Assembly: GCF_014206815.1 (NCBI RefSeq)
Contig: NZ_JACHNP010000001.1
Span: forward strand, 1,950,456 to 2,014,455
DNA: 64,000 bases
Direction of reading: 5' to 3'
Origin: Xanthomonas sp. F10
GTDB taxonomy: Bacteria; Pseudomonadota; Gammaproteobacteria; Xanthomonadales; Xanthomonadaceae
Positions within the stretch are counted from its first letter, which is position 1. Every line of letters starts with the position of its first letter. Of this stretch, positions 10,082 through 21,733 are shown in pieces. The translations under genes and the position numbers were made by a program. The notes beneath the pieces were generated by a model. That model ran no database searches, had not been told where the DNA came from, and saw only the letters and a list, made by a program, of their open reading frames with translations.

Positions 10082-10570
10082 TCAGCGGAAGGGAGCGTCG
10101 GCAGCGCGGCGCTCGGCGATCTCGGCCTCGAGCCGGTCTCCGATCGCCAGCAACTGCGGCTTGGTGACGATGTTCTCGCCGCGCTTCTCGAAGTGGTACT
10201 CCAGCACCTGGGTCTCCACGATCGAATCCACCGGGCAGCTTTCCTCGCAGAAGCCGCAGTAGATGCACTTGAACAGGTCGATGTCGTAGCGGGTGGTACG
10301 GCGGGTGCCGTCCTCGCGCTTGGTCGAGTCGATGGTGATCGCCAGCGCCGGGCACACCGCCTCGCACAGCTTGCAGGCGATGCAGCGCTCTTCGCCGTTG
10401 GGATACCGGCGCAGCGCGTGCAGGCCGCGGAAACGCGGCGACTGCGGGAACTTCTCCATCGGGTACAGCACGGTGTACTTGGGACGGAACGTGTACTTCA
10501 AGGTCAGCCACAGGCCGCCGAGCAGCTCGAGCAGCAGCAGGCTCTTGAAGTAATGGGTGATTTTATTCAT
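10082..10570 (-). CDS. nuoI: NADH-quinone oxidoreductase subunit I (2x[4Fe-4S])
   Basis: NuoI carries clusters N6a and N6b, passing electrons to NuoB. The two ferredoxin motifs are [12 protein letters not shown] and [12 protein letters not shown], each CxxCxxCxxxCP. At 162 residues it is the common proteobacterial form. The N-terminus is a short amphipathic helix region that docks on the membrane arm. It follows nuoH with a 3-bp gap in the same operon. Confidence 0.98.
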   Translation of the reverse strand: MNKITHYFKSLLLLELLGGLWLTLKYTFRPKYTVLYPMEKFPQSPRFRGLHALRRYPNGEERCIACKLCEAVCPALAITIDSTKREDGTRRTTRYDIDLFKCIYCGFCEESCPVDSIVETQVLEYHFEKRGENIVTKPQLLAIGDRLEAEIAERRAADAPFR

Positions 10571-10573
10571 CGC

Positions 10574-11665
10574 TTACACGCCCTTCTGGATCACGCCGTA
10601 GAACACCATCAATGCCGTCACCGCGATCCACACGATCGTCAGCGGGATGAACACCTTCCAGCCCAGGCGCATGATCTGGTCGTAGCGGTAGCGCGGGAAG
10701 CTGGCGCGGAACCAGATGTACGCGCTGGCGAAGAACAGCACCTTCATCAGCAGCCACGGCCAGCCGCCGGTCCAGATCCAGTTGACCCACGGCGACACGT
10801 CGGCGGTGACCCAACCCTGGATCGGGCTCAGCCAGCCGCCCAGGAAGAAGATCGAGACCAGGAAGCTGACCAGGATCATGTTGGCGTATTCGGCCAGGAA
10901 GAACAGCGCGAACGCACCGCCCGAATACTCGACCATGTGGCCGGCGACGATTTCCGACTCGCCTTCGACCACGTCGAACGGCGCGCGGTTGGTCTCGGCC
11001 ACGCCGGACACCCAGTACACGATGAACAGCGGGAACAGCGGGATCAGGAACCAGTCGAAGAACCCGGAGCTGCCGGCCTGCGCCTGCACGATCGTGCTCA
11101 GGTTCAGGCTGCCGGCGGCGATCATCACGCCGACCAGGGCGAAGCCCATCGCGATCTCGTAGCTGACCACCTGCGCCGCCGAGCGCATCGCGCCGAGGAA
11201 GGCGTACTTGGAGTTGGACGCCCAGCCGGCCAGGATGATGCCGTACACGCCCAGCGAGGTCATCGCCAGCAGATACAACAGGCCGGCGTTGGCGTTGGAC
11301 AGCACCAGTTTGGCGTCGAACGGCACCACCGCCCAGGCGGCGAAGGCCGGCGCCAGGGTGATCAACGGCGCGATCACGAACATCGCCTTGTGCGAGCTGC
11401 TGGGCTGGATGATTTCCTTGAACAGCAGCTTGAAGACGTCGGCGAAGGCCTGGAAGATGCCCATGCCCACGTACATCGGCCCGTGGCGCACGTGCATCCA
11501 GCCGATCAGCTTGCGCTCCCAGACCACGTAGAACGCCACCGCGATGATCACCGGCATGGCGATCACCAGGATCTTCAGCACGATCCACAGGACCACGCCG
11601 AGGGCGCCCAGGCCGAGGAACCACTGGTGCAGCGGGTCGACCACGTTCAACAGCATCTCGTTCAT
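10574..11665 (-). CDS. nuoH: NADH-quinone oxidoreductase subunit H
   Basis: NuoH (ND1 homologue) forms part of the quinone-binding chamber at the junction of the two arms. The 363-residue protein has about eight transmembrane helices and conserved cytoplasmic loops, including [14 protein letters not shown] near the N-terminus, the acidic loop with [19 protein letters not shown], and the C-terminal [19 protein letters not shown]. Its start codon overlaps the nuoG stop (11662-11665). Confidence 0.98.
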   Translation of the reverse strand: MNEMLLNVVDPLHQWFLGLGALGVVLWIVLKILVIAMPVIIAVAFYVVWERKLIGWMHVRHGPMYVGMGIFQAFADVFKLLFKEIIQPSSSHKAMFVIAPLITLAPAFAAWAVVPFDAKLVLSNANAGLLYLLAMTSLGVYGIILAGWASNSKYAFLGAMRSAAQVVSYEIAMGFALVGVMIAAGSLNLSTIVQAQAGSSGFFDWFLIPLFPLFIVYWVSGVAETNRAPFDVVEGESEIVAGHMVEYSGGAFALFFLAEYANMILVSFLVSIFFLGGWLSPIQGWVTADVSPWVNWIWTGGWPWLLMKVLFFASAYIWFRASFPRYRYDQIMRLGWKVFIPLTIVWIAVTALMVFYGVIQKGV

Positions 11666-13907
11666 GCAGCCACCACCGTCACCCGACCGGCGCCCAGCGG
11701 CGCGGTCGCGCCGTGGCCCGTTTCGATCCAGGCCGCGCCCGGCGCGACCCGCTTGTCCGTCGCCAGCGGCAACGTGGCGCTACCCGCCGCGGTGCCGACC
11801 TTGACCATCTGCCCGTCGCGCAGGCCCAGCCGCGCCGCTTCGTCCGGATGCAGCGCCACGCCCGGCGCACGGTTCAGCGGATGCTGCTGCAGCGCCTGCG
11901 CGCGACGCACCACCGCATCGGTGCGGTAGATCGCCGGGCTAGCGGCCAGTTCCAGGCCCTCGTCCTGGCGTGCCGGCTGCGCCGAGCTCGCCGCGGCGAC
12001 CTCGCGCGGCTGCAGGCCATCGCGCAGCCCGGCCAGGTCGATGAACGCGAAGCCCTGCAGGCCCAGCTCGCCGCCGAGCGCGCGCAGCACGCGCCAGCCC
12101 TCGCGGGCCTCGCCCGGCAGCTTGCCGCCGGCGCGGGTGCGCTGGTCGCTGCCGTTGAGGTTGGTCAGCGTCGCCTCGATTTCCGGCAGCGCGCCGATCG
12201 GCAGGATCACGTCGGCCACGTCGCGAGTGGAGGCGCAGGCGAAGTGGCTGAACGCCACCACCTTGGCACCCGCCAGCGCGCTGCGCGCGGCAGCGGCGTC
12301 GGCGAAGTCCAGCCCCGGCTCCAGGCCGTACAGCACGTAGGCGCTGCGCGGCTCGGCCAGCATCGCCGCGACGTTGCGGCCGCGCGGCAGCACGCCGTAG
12401 CGCGACAGGCCCAGCGCGTTGGCGCCCTGCGGGATGCGGCACAGCGCCGCGCCGGTGGCGGCGGCGAAGTCGCGCGCGGCCGCGCGCAGCGCCGCGGCCT
12501 GCGGATGGTTCTCGACCAGCGCGCCGACGATCAGCACCGCACGGCCGGCGCCCTGCACCGCCTCGCGCAGCGCGCCGTCGGCCAGCGCCTCGGCGAACTT
12601 CGACGGCGCCACGATCTGGCGGCCGGCCTGGTCGAAGGCCACGTCGAAATCGACCGGGTTGATCGAATACACCTTGGTCTGGCGCTGCATCCGCGCCTTG
12701 CGCAGGCGTGCATGCAGCAGCGGCAGTTCATGGCGCAGGTTGCTGCCCAGGATCACCACCACGTCGGCCTGCTCGATCTCCGCAAGCGGCAGCGCGAACG
12801 GTTCTGCCAGCGCGGCATCGGAGAAGTCGCGGTTGTACACGCGGTGATCGAGGTTGCCGCTGTCCAGGCCCTCGGCCAGGCGCGCCAGCAGCGCGCCCTC
12901 CTCGTTGGAGGTGGACGGATGCGCGAGCACGCCCAGCGCGTCGCCACGGTTGGCCTTGAGGATCTCGCCGGCGGCGGACAGTGCTTCCGCCCACGACACC
13001 TCGCGCCACTGCCCGTCGACCTTGCGCATCGGCCGCAGTGCGCGGTCCTCGGCGTACAGGCCCTGGTGCGAATAGCGATCACGGTCGGACAGCCAGCACT
13101 CGTTGACCGCCTCGTTGTCGCGCGGCACGGTGCGCAGCACTTCGCCGCGACGCACGTGCAGGAACAGATTCGAACCCATCGCGTCGTGGTAGCCCAGCGA
13201 CTCGCGCGCCACCAGTTCCCAGGGGCGCGCGCGGAACTGGAACACCTTGTTGGTCAGCGCGCCGACCGGGCACACGTCGACCACGTTGCCGGACAGCTCG
13301 GTGGTCAGCGGCTTGCCGTCGTAGGTGCCGATCTGCAGGTTCTCGCCGCGGTACATGCCGCCCAGCTCGTAGGTACCGGCGATGTCCGCGGTGAAGCGCA
13401 CGCAGCGGGTGCACTGGATGCAGCGGGTCATCTCGGTGGCCACCAGCGGCCCGATGTCCTCGTCCGGCACCACGCGCTTGCGCTCGTTGAAGCGGCTGAC
13501 CGAGCGGCCATAGCCCAGCGACACGTCCTGCAGTTCGCACTCGCCGCCCTGATCGCAGATCGGGCAGTCCAGCGGATGGTTGATCAGCAGGAATTCCATG
13601 ACGCTGCGCTGGTACTTCAGCGCCTTGTCGCTGCGGGTCTGCACCTTCATGCCGTCCATGACCGGCGTGGCGCAGGCCGGCGACGGCTTGGGCGACTTCT
13701 CGACGTCGACCAGGCACATGCGGCAGTTGGCCGCGATCGGCAGCTTCTCGTGGTAGCAGAAGCGCGGGATCGGGATGCCGGCCTTGTCGGCCGCCTGGAT
13801 GATCATCGAGCCCTTCGGCACGACCAGCGACTGGCCGTCGATCTCGACGGTCACATGGCCTTCCGGCACGACCGCCGGGGTCGCGCCGGGGTTGTTGGGT
13901 TGCGCGC

Positions 13908-13911
<4 letters not shown>
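11662..13911 (-). CDS. nuoG: NADH-quinone oxidoreductase subunit G
   Basis: This is the largest peripheral-arm subunit, which relays electrons through several Fe-S clusters. In the first 240 residues: a [2Fe-2S] domain (CYHEKLP, then NCRMCLVDV and PACATPV), the His-liganded [4Fe-4S] site ([16 protein letters not shown]), and a [4Fe-4S] site ([10 protein letters not shown] with the later DVCPVGAL). The rest (about 240-749) is the molybdopterin oxidoreductase-like fold, which in complex I has lost its cofactor; it ends in a short MopB-like C-terminal module (about 650-745). It overlaps both nuoF and nuoH by 4 bp (ATGA). Confidence 0.98.
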
Positions 13912-15251
<1,340 letters not shown>

Positions 15252-15256
15252 TGCCG

Positions 15257-15784
15257 TTACTCCAACCCGTCCAGCAATTCGTCGACCTTGTCCTTGGTCA
15301 GGTGCTCATGGTAGTGGCCGTTGATGACCATCATCGGTGCGCCGGCGCAACCGGCCAGGCACTCTTCCTCGCGCTTGAGGTAGACGCGGCCGTCGGCGGT
15401 GGACTGGCCCAGCTTGCAGCCGAGCTTCTTCTCGGCGTGCGCGACCAGGTCTTCGGCGCCGTTGAGCCAGCAGCTGATGTTGGTGCAGAACGCGACGTTG
15501 TTGCGGCCGACCTTCTCGGTCTCGAACATCGAGTAGAAGCTGGCGACCTCGTAGGCCCACACCGGCGGCAACTCCAGGTACTTGGCCACGCCGGCGATCA
15601 GTTCGTCGGTCAGCCAGCCCTGGTTCTGTTCCTGCGCCGCGTGCAGGCCCTGCAGCACCGCCGAACGCTTGCGGTCCGGCGGGAACTTGCTCAGCCAGTG
15701 ATCGATGTGCGCGCGCGTCTTGTCGCTCAGCACCACCATCGGATCGACGTCGCGCGCCGCTTCGAAATTACCTGTCGCCTTCAT
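15257..15784 (-). CDS. nuoE: NADH-quinone oxidoreductase subunit E ([2Fe-2S])
   Basis: NuoE carries the N1a [2Fe-2S] cluster in a thioredoxin-like fold. The four ligands are visible as [11 protein letters not shown] (C-x4-C) and [12 protein letters not shown] (C-x3-C). The helical N-terminal domain (about residues 20-85) is typical. The gene is 175 residues long, starts with the ATG at 15782-15784, which overlaps the nuoD stop codon, and precedes nuoF. Confidence 0.97.
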   Translation of the reverse strand: MKATGNFEAARDVDPMVVLSDKTRAHIDHWLSKFPPDRKRSAVLQGLHAAQEQNQGWLTDELIAGVAKYLELPPVWAYEVASFYSMFETEKVGRNNVAFCTNISCWLNGAEDLVAHAEKKLGCKLGQSTADGRVYLKREEECLAGCAGAPMMVINGHYHEHLTKDKVDELLDGLE

Positions 15785-17088
15785 CGGTCGACCTCACCAA
15801 ACACCAGATCATAGGTACCAATCATCGCCACCACGTCGGCCAGCATGTGGCCGCGCACGATCGCGTCCATCGACGACAGATGGGCGAAGCCCGGCGCGCG
15901 CAGGTGCACGCGGAACGGCTTGTTGGCGCCGTCGGACATCAGGTAGCAGCCGAACTCGCCCTTCGGCGCCTCGACCGCGCAATAGGTCTCGCCGGCCGGC
16001 ACGCAATAGCCTTCGCTGAACAGCTTGAAGTGATGGATCAGCGCTTCCATGTCGTCCTTCATGCCTTCGCGGCTGGGCGGAGCGACCTTGAAATTGGTGA
16101 CCATGACCGGGCCCGGGTTGGCCTTCAGCCACTTCACGCACTGCTTGATGATGCGGTTGGACTCGCGCATCTCGGCCACGCGCACCAGGTAACGGTCGTA
16201 GCAGTCGCCGTTGGTGCCGAGCGGGATGTCGAAATCGACGCTGTCGTACTTGGCGTACGGCTGCTTCTTGCGCAGGTCCCAGGCGATGCCCGAGCCGCGC
16301 AGCATGGGACCGGTCATGCCCCAGGCGTAGGCCTGCTCCGGGGTGACCACGCCGATGCCGACGGTGCGCTGCTTCCAGATGCGGTTGTCGGTCAGCAGGG
16401 TTTCGTATTCATCGACCCGCCCCGGGAACACGTCGGTGAAGTACTCGATGAAGTCGAGCAACGAACCTTCGCGCGCGGAATTGAGCCGCTTGAGCGCGCC
16501 GCCCTTGTGCCAGCGCGACTCCTTGTACTTGGGCATGTGATCCGGCAGATCGCGGTACACGCCGCCCGGACGGTAGTAGGCGGCGTGCATGCGCGCACCC
16601 GACACTGCCTCGTAGACGTCCATCAGCTCTTCGCGTTCGCGGAACGCGTACAGCATCACCGCCATCGCGCCCAGGTCGAGCGCGTTGGAACCGACCCACA
16701 TCAGGTGGTTCAGGATGCGGGTGATCTCGTCGAACATGGTGCGGATGTACTGCGCGCGCTCCGGCGCCTCGATCCCCATCAGGGTCTCGATCGCGCGCAC
16801 GTAGGCGTGCTCGTTGCACATCATCGACACGTAGTCCAGCCGGTCCATGTACGGCACCGACTGGTTGAACGGCTTGGACTCGGCCAGCTTTTCGGTGCCG
16901 CGGTGCAGCAGGCCGATGTGCGGATCGGCACGAACCACGGTCTCGCCGTCCATCTCCAGGATCAGGCGCAACACGCCGTGCGCGGCCGGATGCTGCGGGC
17001 CGAAGTTCATCGTGTAGTTGCGGATCTCCTGCTTGGCTTCGGCAGGATTGCTGGCGAACCCGTCGTGCGCCTGGTGGTACTCGCTCAC
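15781..17088 (-). CDS. nuoD: NADH-quinone oxidoreductase subunit D (49 kDa)
   Basis: NuoD forms the quinone-reducing cavity with NuoB. The 435-residue protein starts at a GTG (17086-17088, [11 protein letters not shown]) that shares bases with the nuoC stop (GTGA), the start known from Xanthomonas homologues. Conserved features are [16 protein letters not shown] with the quinone-site His, [12 protein letters not shown], and [16 protein letters not shown]. The open frame continues upstream inside nuoC, but only from this GTG does the sequence look like NuoD. Confidence 0.97.
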   Translation of the reverse strand: MSEYHQAHDGFASNPAEAKQEIRNYTMNFGPQHPAAHGVLRLILEMDGETVVRADPHIGLLHRGTEKLAESKPFNQSVPYMDRLDYVSMMCNEHAYVRAIETLMGIEAPERAQYIRTMFDEITRILNHLMWVGSNALDLGAMAVMLYAFREREELMDVYEAVSGARMHAAYYRPGGVYRDLPDHMPKYKESRWHKGGALKRLNSAREGSLLDFIEYFTDVFPGRVDEYETLLTDNRIWKQRTVGIGVVTPEQAYAWGMTGPMLRGSGIAWDLRKKQPYAKYDSVDFDIPLGTNGDCYDRYLVRVAEMRESNRIIKQCVKWLKANPGPVMVTNFKVAPPSREGMKDDMEALIHHFKLFSEGYCVPAGETYCAVEAPKGEFGCYLMSDGANKPFRVHLRAPGFAHLSSMDAIVRGHMLADVVAMIGTYDLVFGEVDR

Positions 17089-17834
17089 TTGGCGGACTCC
17101 TTCTGTGCTTCGCCCGCCGCGGTCTGGTAGCGCGCATCGTGGCGGATCACGCGCGGCACGCCCACGCGCGGCTCCACCGATGTCACCGGCTCGTAGATCA
17201 CGCGCTTCTTCTCTTCGTCGTAGCGCACTTCGACGTTGCCGATCAGCGGGAAATCCTTGCGGAACGGATGGCCGACGAAGCCGTAGTCGGTGAGGATGCG
17301 GCGCAGGTCCGGGTGTCCGGAGAACACCACGCCGAACAGGTCGAACGCCTCGCGCTCGAACCAGTTCGCGCCCGGCCAGATGTCGGTGACCGAGGCCACC
17401 ACCGGCAGGTCTTCGTTCGGCGCGTAGCAACGCACGCGCAGGCGCTGGTTGTGGCGGTAGGAGATCAGCTGCGCCAGCACCGCGTAGCGCTGCTGCGGGA
17501 CCGGCATCGGCTGCACGCCGGCGGCGGTCTCGGCGCTGGGGAACTCGCCCCAGGCGAAGCGGCCCATGGCCTTGCCTTCGACGCCACGGCTGAAGCCGTG
17601 CGAGGACACGTCCGAGGTATCCCACTCGTCGCTGCCGTGGCCCAGGTAGTCCACGCCGCACAGGTCGGTCAGTTGTTCGAAGCCGAACTCGTCGCGCAGC
17701 GCCAGGCAGGTGGCGTGCCAGGCGTCGGCCGGCACTTCCAGGGTGACTTCACCGCGCGGAAGGGCCACGAAGACCTGGCTGCCGGGGAAACGGGCGCCGA
17801 GTCGGTCGCTAAAGGAAGATGCTTGCTCTGCCAT
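17085..17834 (-). CDS. nuoC: NADH-quinone oxidoreductase subunit C (30 kDa)
   Basis: NuoC is a scaffold subunit of the peripheral arm. The diagnostic ND/30-kDa signature is present as [20 protein letters not shown] followed by [18 protein letters not shown]. At 249 residues it is a stand-alone NuoC, not fused to NuoD as in E. coli. The start ATG is at 17832-17834, about 33 bp past the nuoB stop. Confidence 0.97.
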   Translation of the reverse strand: MAEQASSFSDRLGARFPGSQVFVALPRGEVTLEVPADAWHATCLALRDEFGFEQLTDLCGVDYLGHGSDEWDTSDVSSHGFSRGVEGKAMGRFAWGEFPSAETAAGVQPMPVPQQRYAVLAQLISYRHNQRLRVRCYAPNEDLPVVASVTDIWPGANWFEREAFDLFGVVFSGHPDLRRILTDYGFVGHPFRKDFPLIGNVEVRYDEEKKRVIYEPVTSVEPRVGVPRVIRHDARYQTAAGEAQKESAK

Positions 17835-17867
17835 GGGGGCTTGGCGTGCTCTCTGAGGAAAGAGGAA

Positions 17868-18422
17868 TCAGCGCGCGATGGTCTGGGTTCGCCAGATCTT
17901 CTTCTGCAACTGCAGGATGCCGTAGACCAGGGCCTCGGCGGTCGGCGGGCAGCCGGGGACGTAGACGTCCACCGGCACGATGCGGTCGCAACCGCGCACC
18001 ACCGAATACGAGTAATGGTAGTAGCCGCCGCCGTTGGCGCAGCTGCCCATCGAGATGACCCACTTCGGGTCCGGCATCTGGTCGTAGACCTTGCGCAGCG
18101 CCGGGGCCATCTTGTTGACCAGGGTGCCGGCGACGATCATCACGTCGGACTGGCGCGGCGACGGGCGGAACACCACGCCGTAGCGGTCCAGGTCCAGGCG
18201 CGCGGCGCCGGCGTGCATCATCTCGACCGCACAGCAGGCCAGGCCGAAGGTCATCGGCCACATCGAGCCGGTGCGCGCCCAGTTCAGCAGCGCATCGACG
18301 CTGGTGGTGACGTAACCCTTCTCCAGCAGCGGGTTCTCGCCTTCGGGACGCAGGATGTCGTCCACCCGCCCTTCCGGGATCGGGTTGGTCATCAGGCGAT
18401 CCAGGGTCTGAATCACTCCCAT
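17868..18422 (-). CDS. nuoB: NADH-quinone oxidoreductase subunit B
   Basis: NuoB holds cluster N2, the direct electron donor to quinone. Ligands are the tandem cysteines in [10 protein letters not shown], the Cys in [16 protein letters not shown] and the Cys in [13 protein letters not shown]. The start at 18420-18422 ([11 protein letters not shown]) gives the usual 184 residues; a longer open frame upstream lies inside nuoA and is rejected. It overlaps the end of nuoA by 10 bp. Confidence 0.97.
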   Translation of the reverse strand: MGVIQTLDRLMTNPIPEGRVDDILRPEGENPLLEKGYVTTSVDALLNWARTGSMWPMTFGLACCAVEMMHAGAARLDLDRYGVVFRPSPRQSDVMIVAGTLVNKMAPALRKVYDQMPDPKWVISMGSCANGGGYYHYSYSVVRGCDRIVPVDVYVPGCPPTAEALVYGILQLQKKIWRTQTIAR

Positions 18423-18769
18423 TCCAGCGCTCCCTTCTTCCACACGTAGACAAAACCGAGGAACACCATGCCGACGAACAGGCCCATGGTGACCAGGGAG
18501 CGAGCGCCCAGGTCCATGAACACCTGCGTCCACGGCACGATGAAGATGATTTCCAGATCAAAGACGATGAACTGGATGGCGATCAGGTAGTAGCGCACGT
18601 CGAACTTCATGCGCGCGTCCTCGAAGGCCTCGAAGCCGCACTCGTAAGGCGAGAGCTTCTTCAGGTCAGGACGCCGGGGACCGAGGAACCGCCCCACCAG
18701 CATCAGCGCGACGCCGATACCGGTGGCCACGATCAGAAACAGCAGGGTCGGCAAATATTCGGCCAGCAC
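18413..18769 (-). CDS. nuoA: NADH-quinone oxidoreductase subunit A
   Basis: NuoA is the first gene of the complex I operon, encoding a three-helix membrane subunit at the arm junction. The conserved loop [21 protein letters not shown] (the ND3 loop with Cys) is present and is followed by two helices. The GTG at 18767-18769 ([12 protein letters not shown]) gives 118 residues, matching the family; no ATG fits as well. The promoter should lie in the 107 bp between it and tRNA-Leu. Confidence 0.95.
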   Translation of the reverse strand: MLAEYLPTLLFLIVATGIGVALMLVGRFLGPRRPDLKKLSPYECGFEAFEDARMKFDVRYYLIAIQFIVFDLEIIFIVPWTQVFMDLGARSLVTMGLFVGMVFLGFVYVWKKGALEWE

Positions 18770-18876
18770 TCGCGATTCTCTCTTGCCTGTGCCCGCGCGC
18801 GTGCCGCGCAGGCATGGGATAGACGATTCTCCGGACAAGGGCGTGACGCCCCTGCGCAGAAACCGTAGCCAAACAA

Positions 18877-18961
18877 TGGTGCCCAAGAGGGGACTCGAAC
18901 CCCTACGACCTAAGTCGCTACCACCTCAAGGTAGTGCGTCTACCAATTCCGCCACCTGGGC
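18877..18961 (-). tRNA. tRNA-Leu (anticodon GAG)
   Basis: An 85-nt class II tRNA on the minus strand with encoded CCA (18877-18879). The acceptor GCCCAGG pairs with the 3' arm CTTGGGC (one G-U), the anticodon loop CTTGAGG gives GAG (reads CUC/CUU), there is a long variable arm, and the T loop is GTTCGAGTC. It sits between secG and nuoA, the position seen in related genomes. Confidence 0.97.
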
Positions 18962-19012
18962 TTGCGTAAAACCTGCGCGGCAATCCCGCCGCGCAGCATA
19001 TTGTAACCGTCT

Positions 19013-19438
19013 TCAGTCTTTCTGCGACGGGGCAGGCGACTTTTCTTGTGCTTTTTCCGGCGCCTGCTGGGCGGCCGGGGCGGCGGCGGGCGCCGCAGGG
19101 GCCGCCGACGGCGCCTGCGGGACCTGCAGCTCGCCGGCCGGCGCAGCCGGCGCCGGGGTGGCGGACTGCGACATCACGCCCAGATTGGCGTCGGCCGGAC
19201 GCGCGCTGTGGCCGGCGTACCAGGCCATGAACAGGCTGATGGCGAAGAACACCACGGCCAGCCACTTGGTCGACTTGGACAGGAAGTTGGACGCGCCACG
19301 CGATCCGAACACGGTGCCGGACGCGCCGGCGCCGAACCCGGAACCCGCCGCCGCACCGGCGCCGCGCTGCATCAGGATCAGCGCGATCATCGCGATCGCC
19401 ACCAGCACGTAGACCACATTGAGGATGACCATCAGCAT
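19013..19438 (-). CDS. secG: Preprotein translocase subunit SecG
   Basis: SecG is the small SecYEG partner that stimulates export. Two transmembrane helices are visible (VILNVVYVLVAIAMIALILM and KWLAVVFFAISLFMAWY) joined by the typical glycine-rich loop with FGAGASGTVFGSRGASNFL. The C-terminus is a long Ala/Pro/Gln-rich tail, extending the protein to about 141 residues, longer than E. coli SecG (110). The start is one of two ATGs at 19438 and 19432. It follows tpiA by about 60 bp. Confidence 0.95.
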   Translation of the reverse strand: MLMVILNVVYVLVAIAMIALILMQRGAGAAAGSGFGAGASGTVFGSRGASNFLSKSTKWLAVVFFAISLFMAWYAGHSARPADANLGVMSQSATPAPAAPAGELQVPQAPSAAPAAPAAAPAAQQAPEKAQEKSPAPSQKD

Positions 19439-19500
19439 TTCGAAATCCGTCCGGACAGTACGACTTGGGGGACCAACGGCCGCCATCGGCAGCCATTCGC

Positions 19501-20262
19501 TCAACAGGCGGCCGCCGCTCGCACGATGGCCAGGAATTCCGCGGCGACCAGCGAGGCGCCGCCCACCAGCCCGCCATCGACATCCGGCTGCGCGAACAGC
19601 TCGGCGGCGTTGTCGGGCTTGACGCTGCCGCCATACAGGATCGGCAACGAATCCGCGATTCTAGCATCGCGCGCCGCCACTTCGCCACGGATGAACGCAT
19701 GCACGGCCTGCGCCTGCGCCGGGCTGGCGGTGCGGCCGGTGCCGATCGCCCAGACCGGCTCGTAGGCCACCACCGCCCGGGCAAAGCCCTCGGCGCCGAC
19801 CAGGTCCAGCACCGGCGCCAGCTGCGCGGCGATGACCGCCTCGGTGCGCCCGGCCTCGCGCTGTTCCAGGGTCTCGCCCACGCACAGGATCGGGACCAGC
19901 CCGGCATGCATGGCGGCGGCGAACTTGCGCGCGACCAGCTCGCTGCTCTCCTGGTGGTACTGGCGGCGCTCCGAATGCCCGACCAGGCCGTAGTCGGCGC
20001 CCACGTCGACCAGCATCGCCGCCGACACCTCGCCGGTATAGGCGCCCTTCTCGTTGCTGCTGACGTCCTGCGCGCCGAAGCGCAGCATCCGGTCCTCGAA
20101 ATTTTCGATCAGGTCGCCCAGATACGGCAGCGGCGGCAGGATCACCACCTCCACGTCGTGACCGGCCTCGTGCAACCCGGCGACGATCTCCCGCACCAGC
20201 TCGGCGGCGAAGTGGCGGGTGCCATGCAATTTCCAGTTTCCGGCTACGATCTTGCGTCGCAT
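19501..20262 (-). CDS. tpiA: Triose-phosphate isomerase
   Basis: This enzyme interconverts dihydroxyacetone phosphate and glyceraldehyde 3-phosphate. It begins MRRKIVAGNWKLHG (catalytic Lys in the NWK motif), has the catalytic His in VGHSERRQY, the catalytic Glu in VVAYEPVWAIGTG and the phosphate-binding YGGSVKP. The 253-residue length is standard. It precedes secG on the same strand. The frame continues upstream over the divergent dehydrogenase promoter, but homologues start at this ATG. Confidence 0.98.
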   Translation of the reverse strand: MRRKIVAGNWKLHGTRHFAAELVREIVAGLHEAGHDVEVVILPPLPYLGDLIENFEDRMLRFGAQDVSSNEKGAYTGEVSAAMLVDVGADYGLVGHSERRQYHQESSELVARKFAAAMHAGLVPILCVGETLEQREAGRTEAVIAAQLAPVLDLVGAEGFARAVVAYEPVWAIGTGRTASPAQAQAVHAFIRGEVAARDARIADSLPILYGGSVKPDNAAELFAQPDVDGGLVGGASLVAAEFLAIVRAAAAC

Positions 20263-20380
20263 CGGCGCATCTCCGGCGAAAAAGTGCCGAGAGGATAGCC
20301 GATGCGCCGCCAAGGGCAGGTATCGCCGCGCCCCGCCGCCCGTCCCTTCCCCGCCGCCCGCTCCACGCGCAGAGACTGCC

Positions 20381-21181
20381 ATGACCCAGCTTCCCGGCTA
20401 CGCCCTGATCACCGGCGCCTCCAGCGGCATCGGCCGCGAGATCGCCCGCGAATACGCCCGCCGCGGCGTGCCGCTGATCCTGACCGCGCGCCGCGAGGCA
20501 CAGCTGCAGGCGCTGGCCGCCGAGCTGCGGCCGCAGGTGCCGGTGGAGGTGCTGGTCGCCGACCTGGCCGACCCGGCGGCGCCGGCCGCGCTGGTGGCGG
20601 AACTGGAACGGCGCGGGCTGGCGGTGCGGATCCTGGTCAACAATGCCGGCTACGGCGTGCCCGGTCGCTACATCGCCCAGGACTGGGCGGTGCACGCGGC
20701 GTTCCTGCAGGTGATGGTCGGCGCGGTGTGCGAACTGACCTGGCGGCTGTTGCCATCGCTGCGCGCCAGCGGCCACGGCCGCATCCTCAACGTGGCCTCG
20801 TTCGCCGCCCTGGTGCCCGGCGCCGACGGCCACACCCTGTACGCGGCGGCGAAGAGCTTCATGCTGCGCTTCAGCGAATCGCTGGCCCTGGAGAACGCCG
20901 ACCGCGGGGTCGGCGTGTGCGCGCTGTGCCCCGGCTTCACCTGGTCCGAGTTCCACGACGTCACCGGCACCCGCGAACAGATGAACGCCCTGCCGCGCTG
21001 GATCTGGCTGCAGACCGCGGCCGTGGCCCGCGCCGGCATCGACGGCGCCGAACGCGGCAAGGTGCGGGTGGTGCCGGGTGCGGTCTACCGCGCCCTGCTC
21101 GGCCTGACCGCGCTGTTGCCCAATGCCCTGCTGCTGCGCCTGATGGGACGCGGCTCGCATCGGATCAGGTCGGTGGAATAG
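20381..21181 (+). CDS. Short-chain dehydrogenase/reductase family protein
   Basis: This is a classical SDR of 266 residues with the NAD(P)-binding TGASSGIG near the N-terminus, the structural NNAG motif, the catalytic Ser in NVASFAALVPG and the YAAAK active-site motif. An Arg-rich stretch after the second beta-strand (LTARREAQ) suggests NADP. The C-terminal hydrophobic segment (LLGLTALLPNALLLRLMG) hints at membrane association, as in the YqjQ/DltE-like subfamily. Substrate unknown. It is transcribed divergently from tpiA, with its start 118 bp from that of tpiA. Confidence 0.9.
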   Translation: MTQLPGYALITGASSGIGREIAREYARRGVPLILTARREAQLQALAAELRPQVPVEVLVADLADPAAPAALVAELERRGLAVRILVNNAGYGVPGRYIAQDWAVHAAFLQVMVGAVCELTWRLLPSLRASGHGRILNVASFAALVPGADGHTLYAAAKSFMLRFSESLALENADRGVGVCALCPGFTWSEFHDVTGTREQMNALPRWIWLQTAAVARAGIDGAERGKVRVVPGAVYRALLGLTALLPNALLLRLMGRGSHRIRSVE

Positions 21182-21288
21182 CCCGCGACCTGCCGGCCCG
21201 GCGAGCGCGGTCCGGATATCGCGCCGCGCAGCGCCGGCAGCGCGCCTGCCAGACCCGACGCGGCATCCTCGGGAATGGGTGACACGCC

Positions 21289-21720
21289 CTAGGGCTGGTT
21301 GACGATATCGCCGTGCAGTGGCGCCAGCCTGGCCAGCAACCGGTTCTGCACGCGGCGCGGGATGCCGCGCTGGTCCATTGCCCACACCAGGTCCTCGACC
21401 AGCGCGTTGAAGTCCGCCTCGTGGATCGGCAGATGCTGGTGCGCCTGCTTCATCGGCTTGGCGGTATCGGCGCACGGCCCGTCGCTGAGGTGGCAGAACT
21501 TCTGCACCAGGCGCTGGTCCAGCATCACGATGTTGACCCGGGCGAAGTGCTGGACGATGCGCGGGTCGTCGGCGATGCGCGACAGCAGCGTCTCCACCAG
21601 CGCCTCGATGCCGGGCTGGCCACCCAGGTCGGCGTACAGCGTGCGCGGCGGCCGCGGGGCGCTGGCGCAGCCGGCCAGCAGCGCGGCCGTCGCCAGCAGG
21701 ATCGGGATCAGGACGCGCAT
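21289..21720 (-). CDS. Group 1 truncated haemoglobin, predicted lipoprotein
   Basis: This 143-residue protein starts MRVLIPILLATAALLAGCAS, a lipoprotein signal with lipobox LAGC. The rest is a truncated globin of group 1: LYADLGGQPGIEALV, the B/E-helix region, a proximal His in MKQAHQHLPI, and the C-terminal EDLVWAMDQRGIP. An ATG 12 bp upstream (21732) is an alternative and would start 1 bp after the stop of the preceding gene. An outer-membrane or periplasmic globin is unusual; role in NO or O2 handling is inference. It is the last gene of a four-gene overlapping set. Confidence 0.88.
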   Translation of the reverse strand: MRVLIPILLATAALLAGCASAPRPPRTLYADLGGQPGIEALVETLLSRIADDPRIVQHFARVNIVMLDQRLVQKFCHLSDGPCADTAKPMKQAHQHLPIHEADFNALVEDLVWAMDQRGIPRRVQNRLLARLAPLHGDIVNQP

Positions 21721-21733
21721 CGGCCTGGCCATG

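Noticed and set aside
17089-17661. Longer NuoD start within nuoC
   Set aside because: The upstream residues are a shadow of nuoC; the GTG overlapping the nuoC stop gives the normal NuoD length.
18839-18851. Terminator between tRNA-Leu and nuoA
   Set aside because: The stem is only 5 bp and lacks a T-run.
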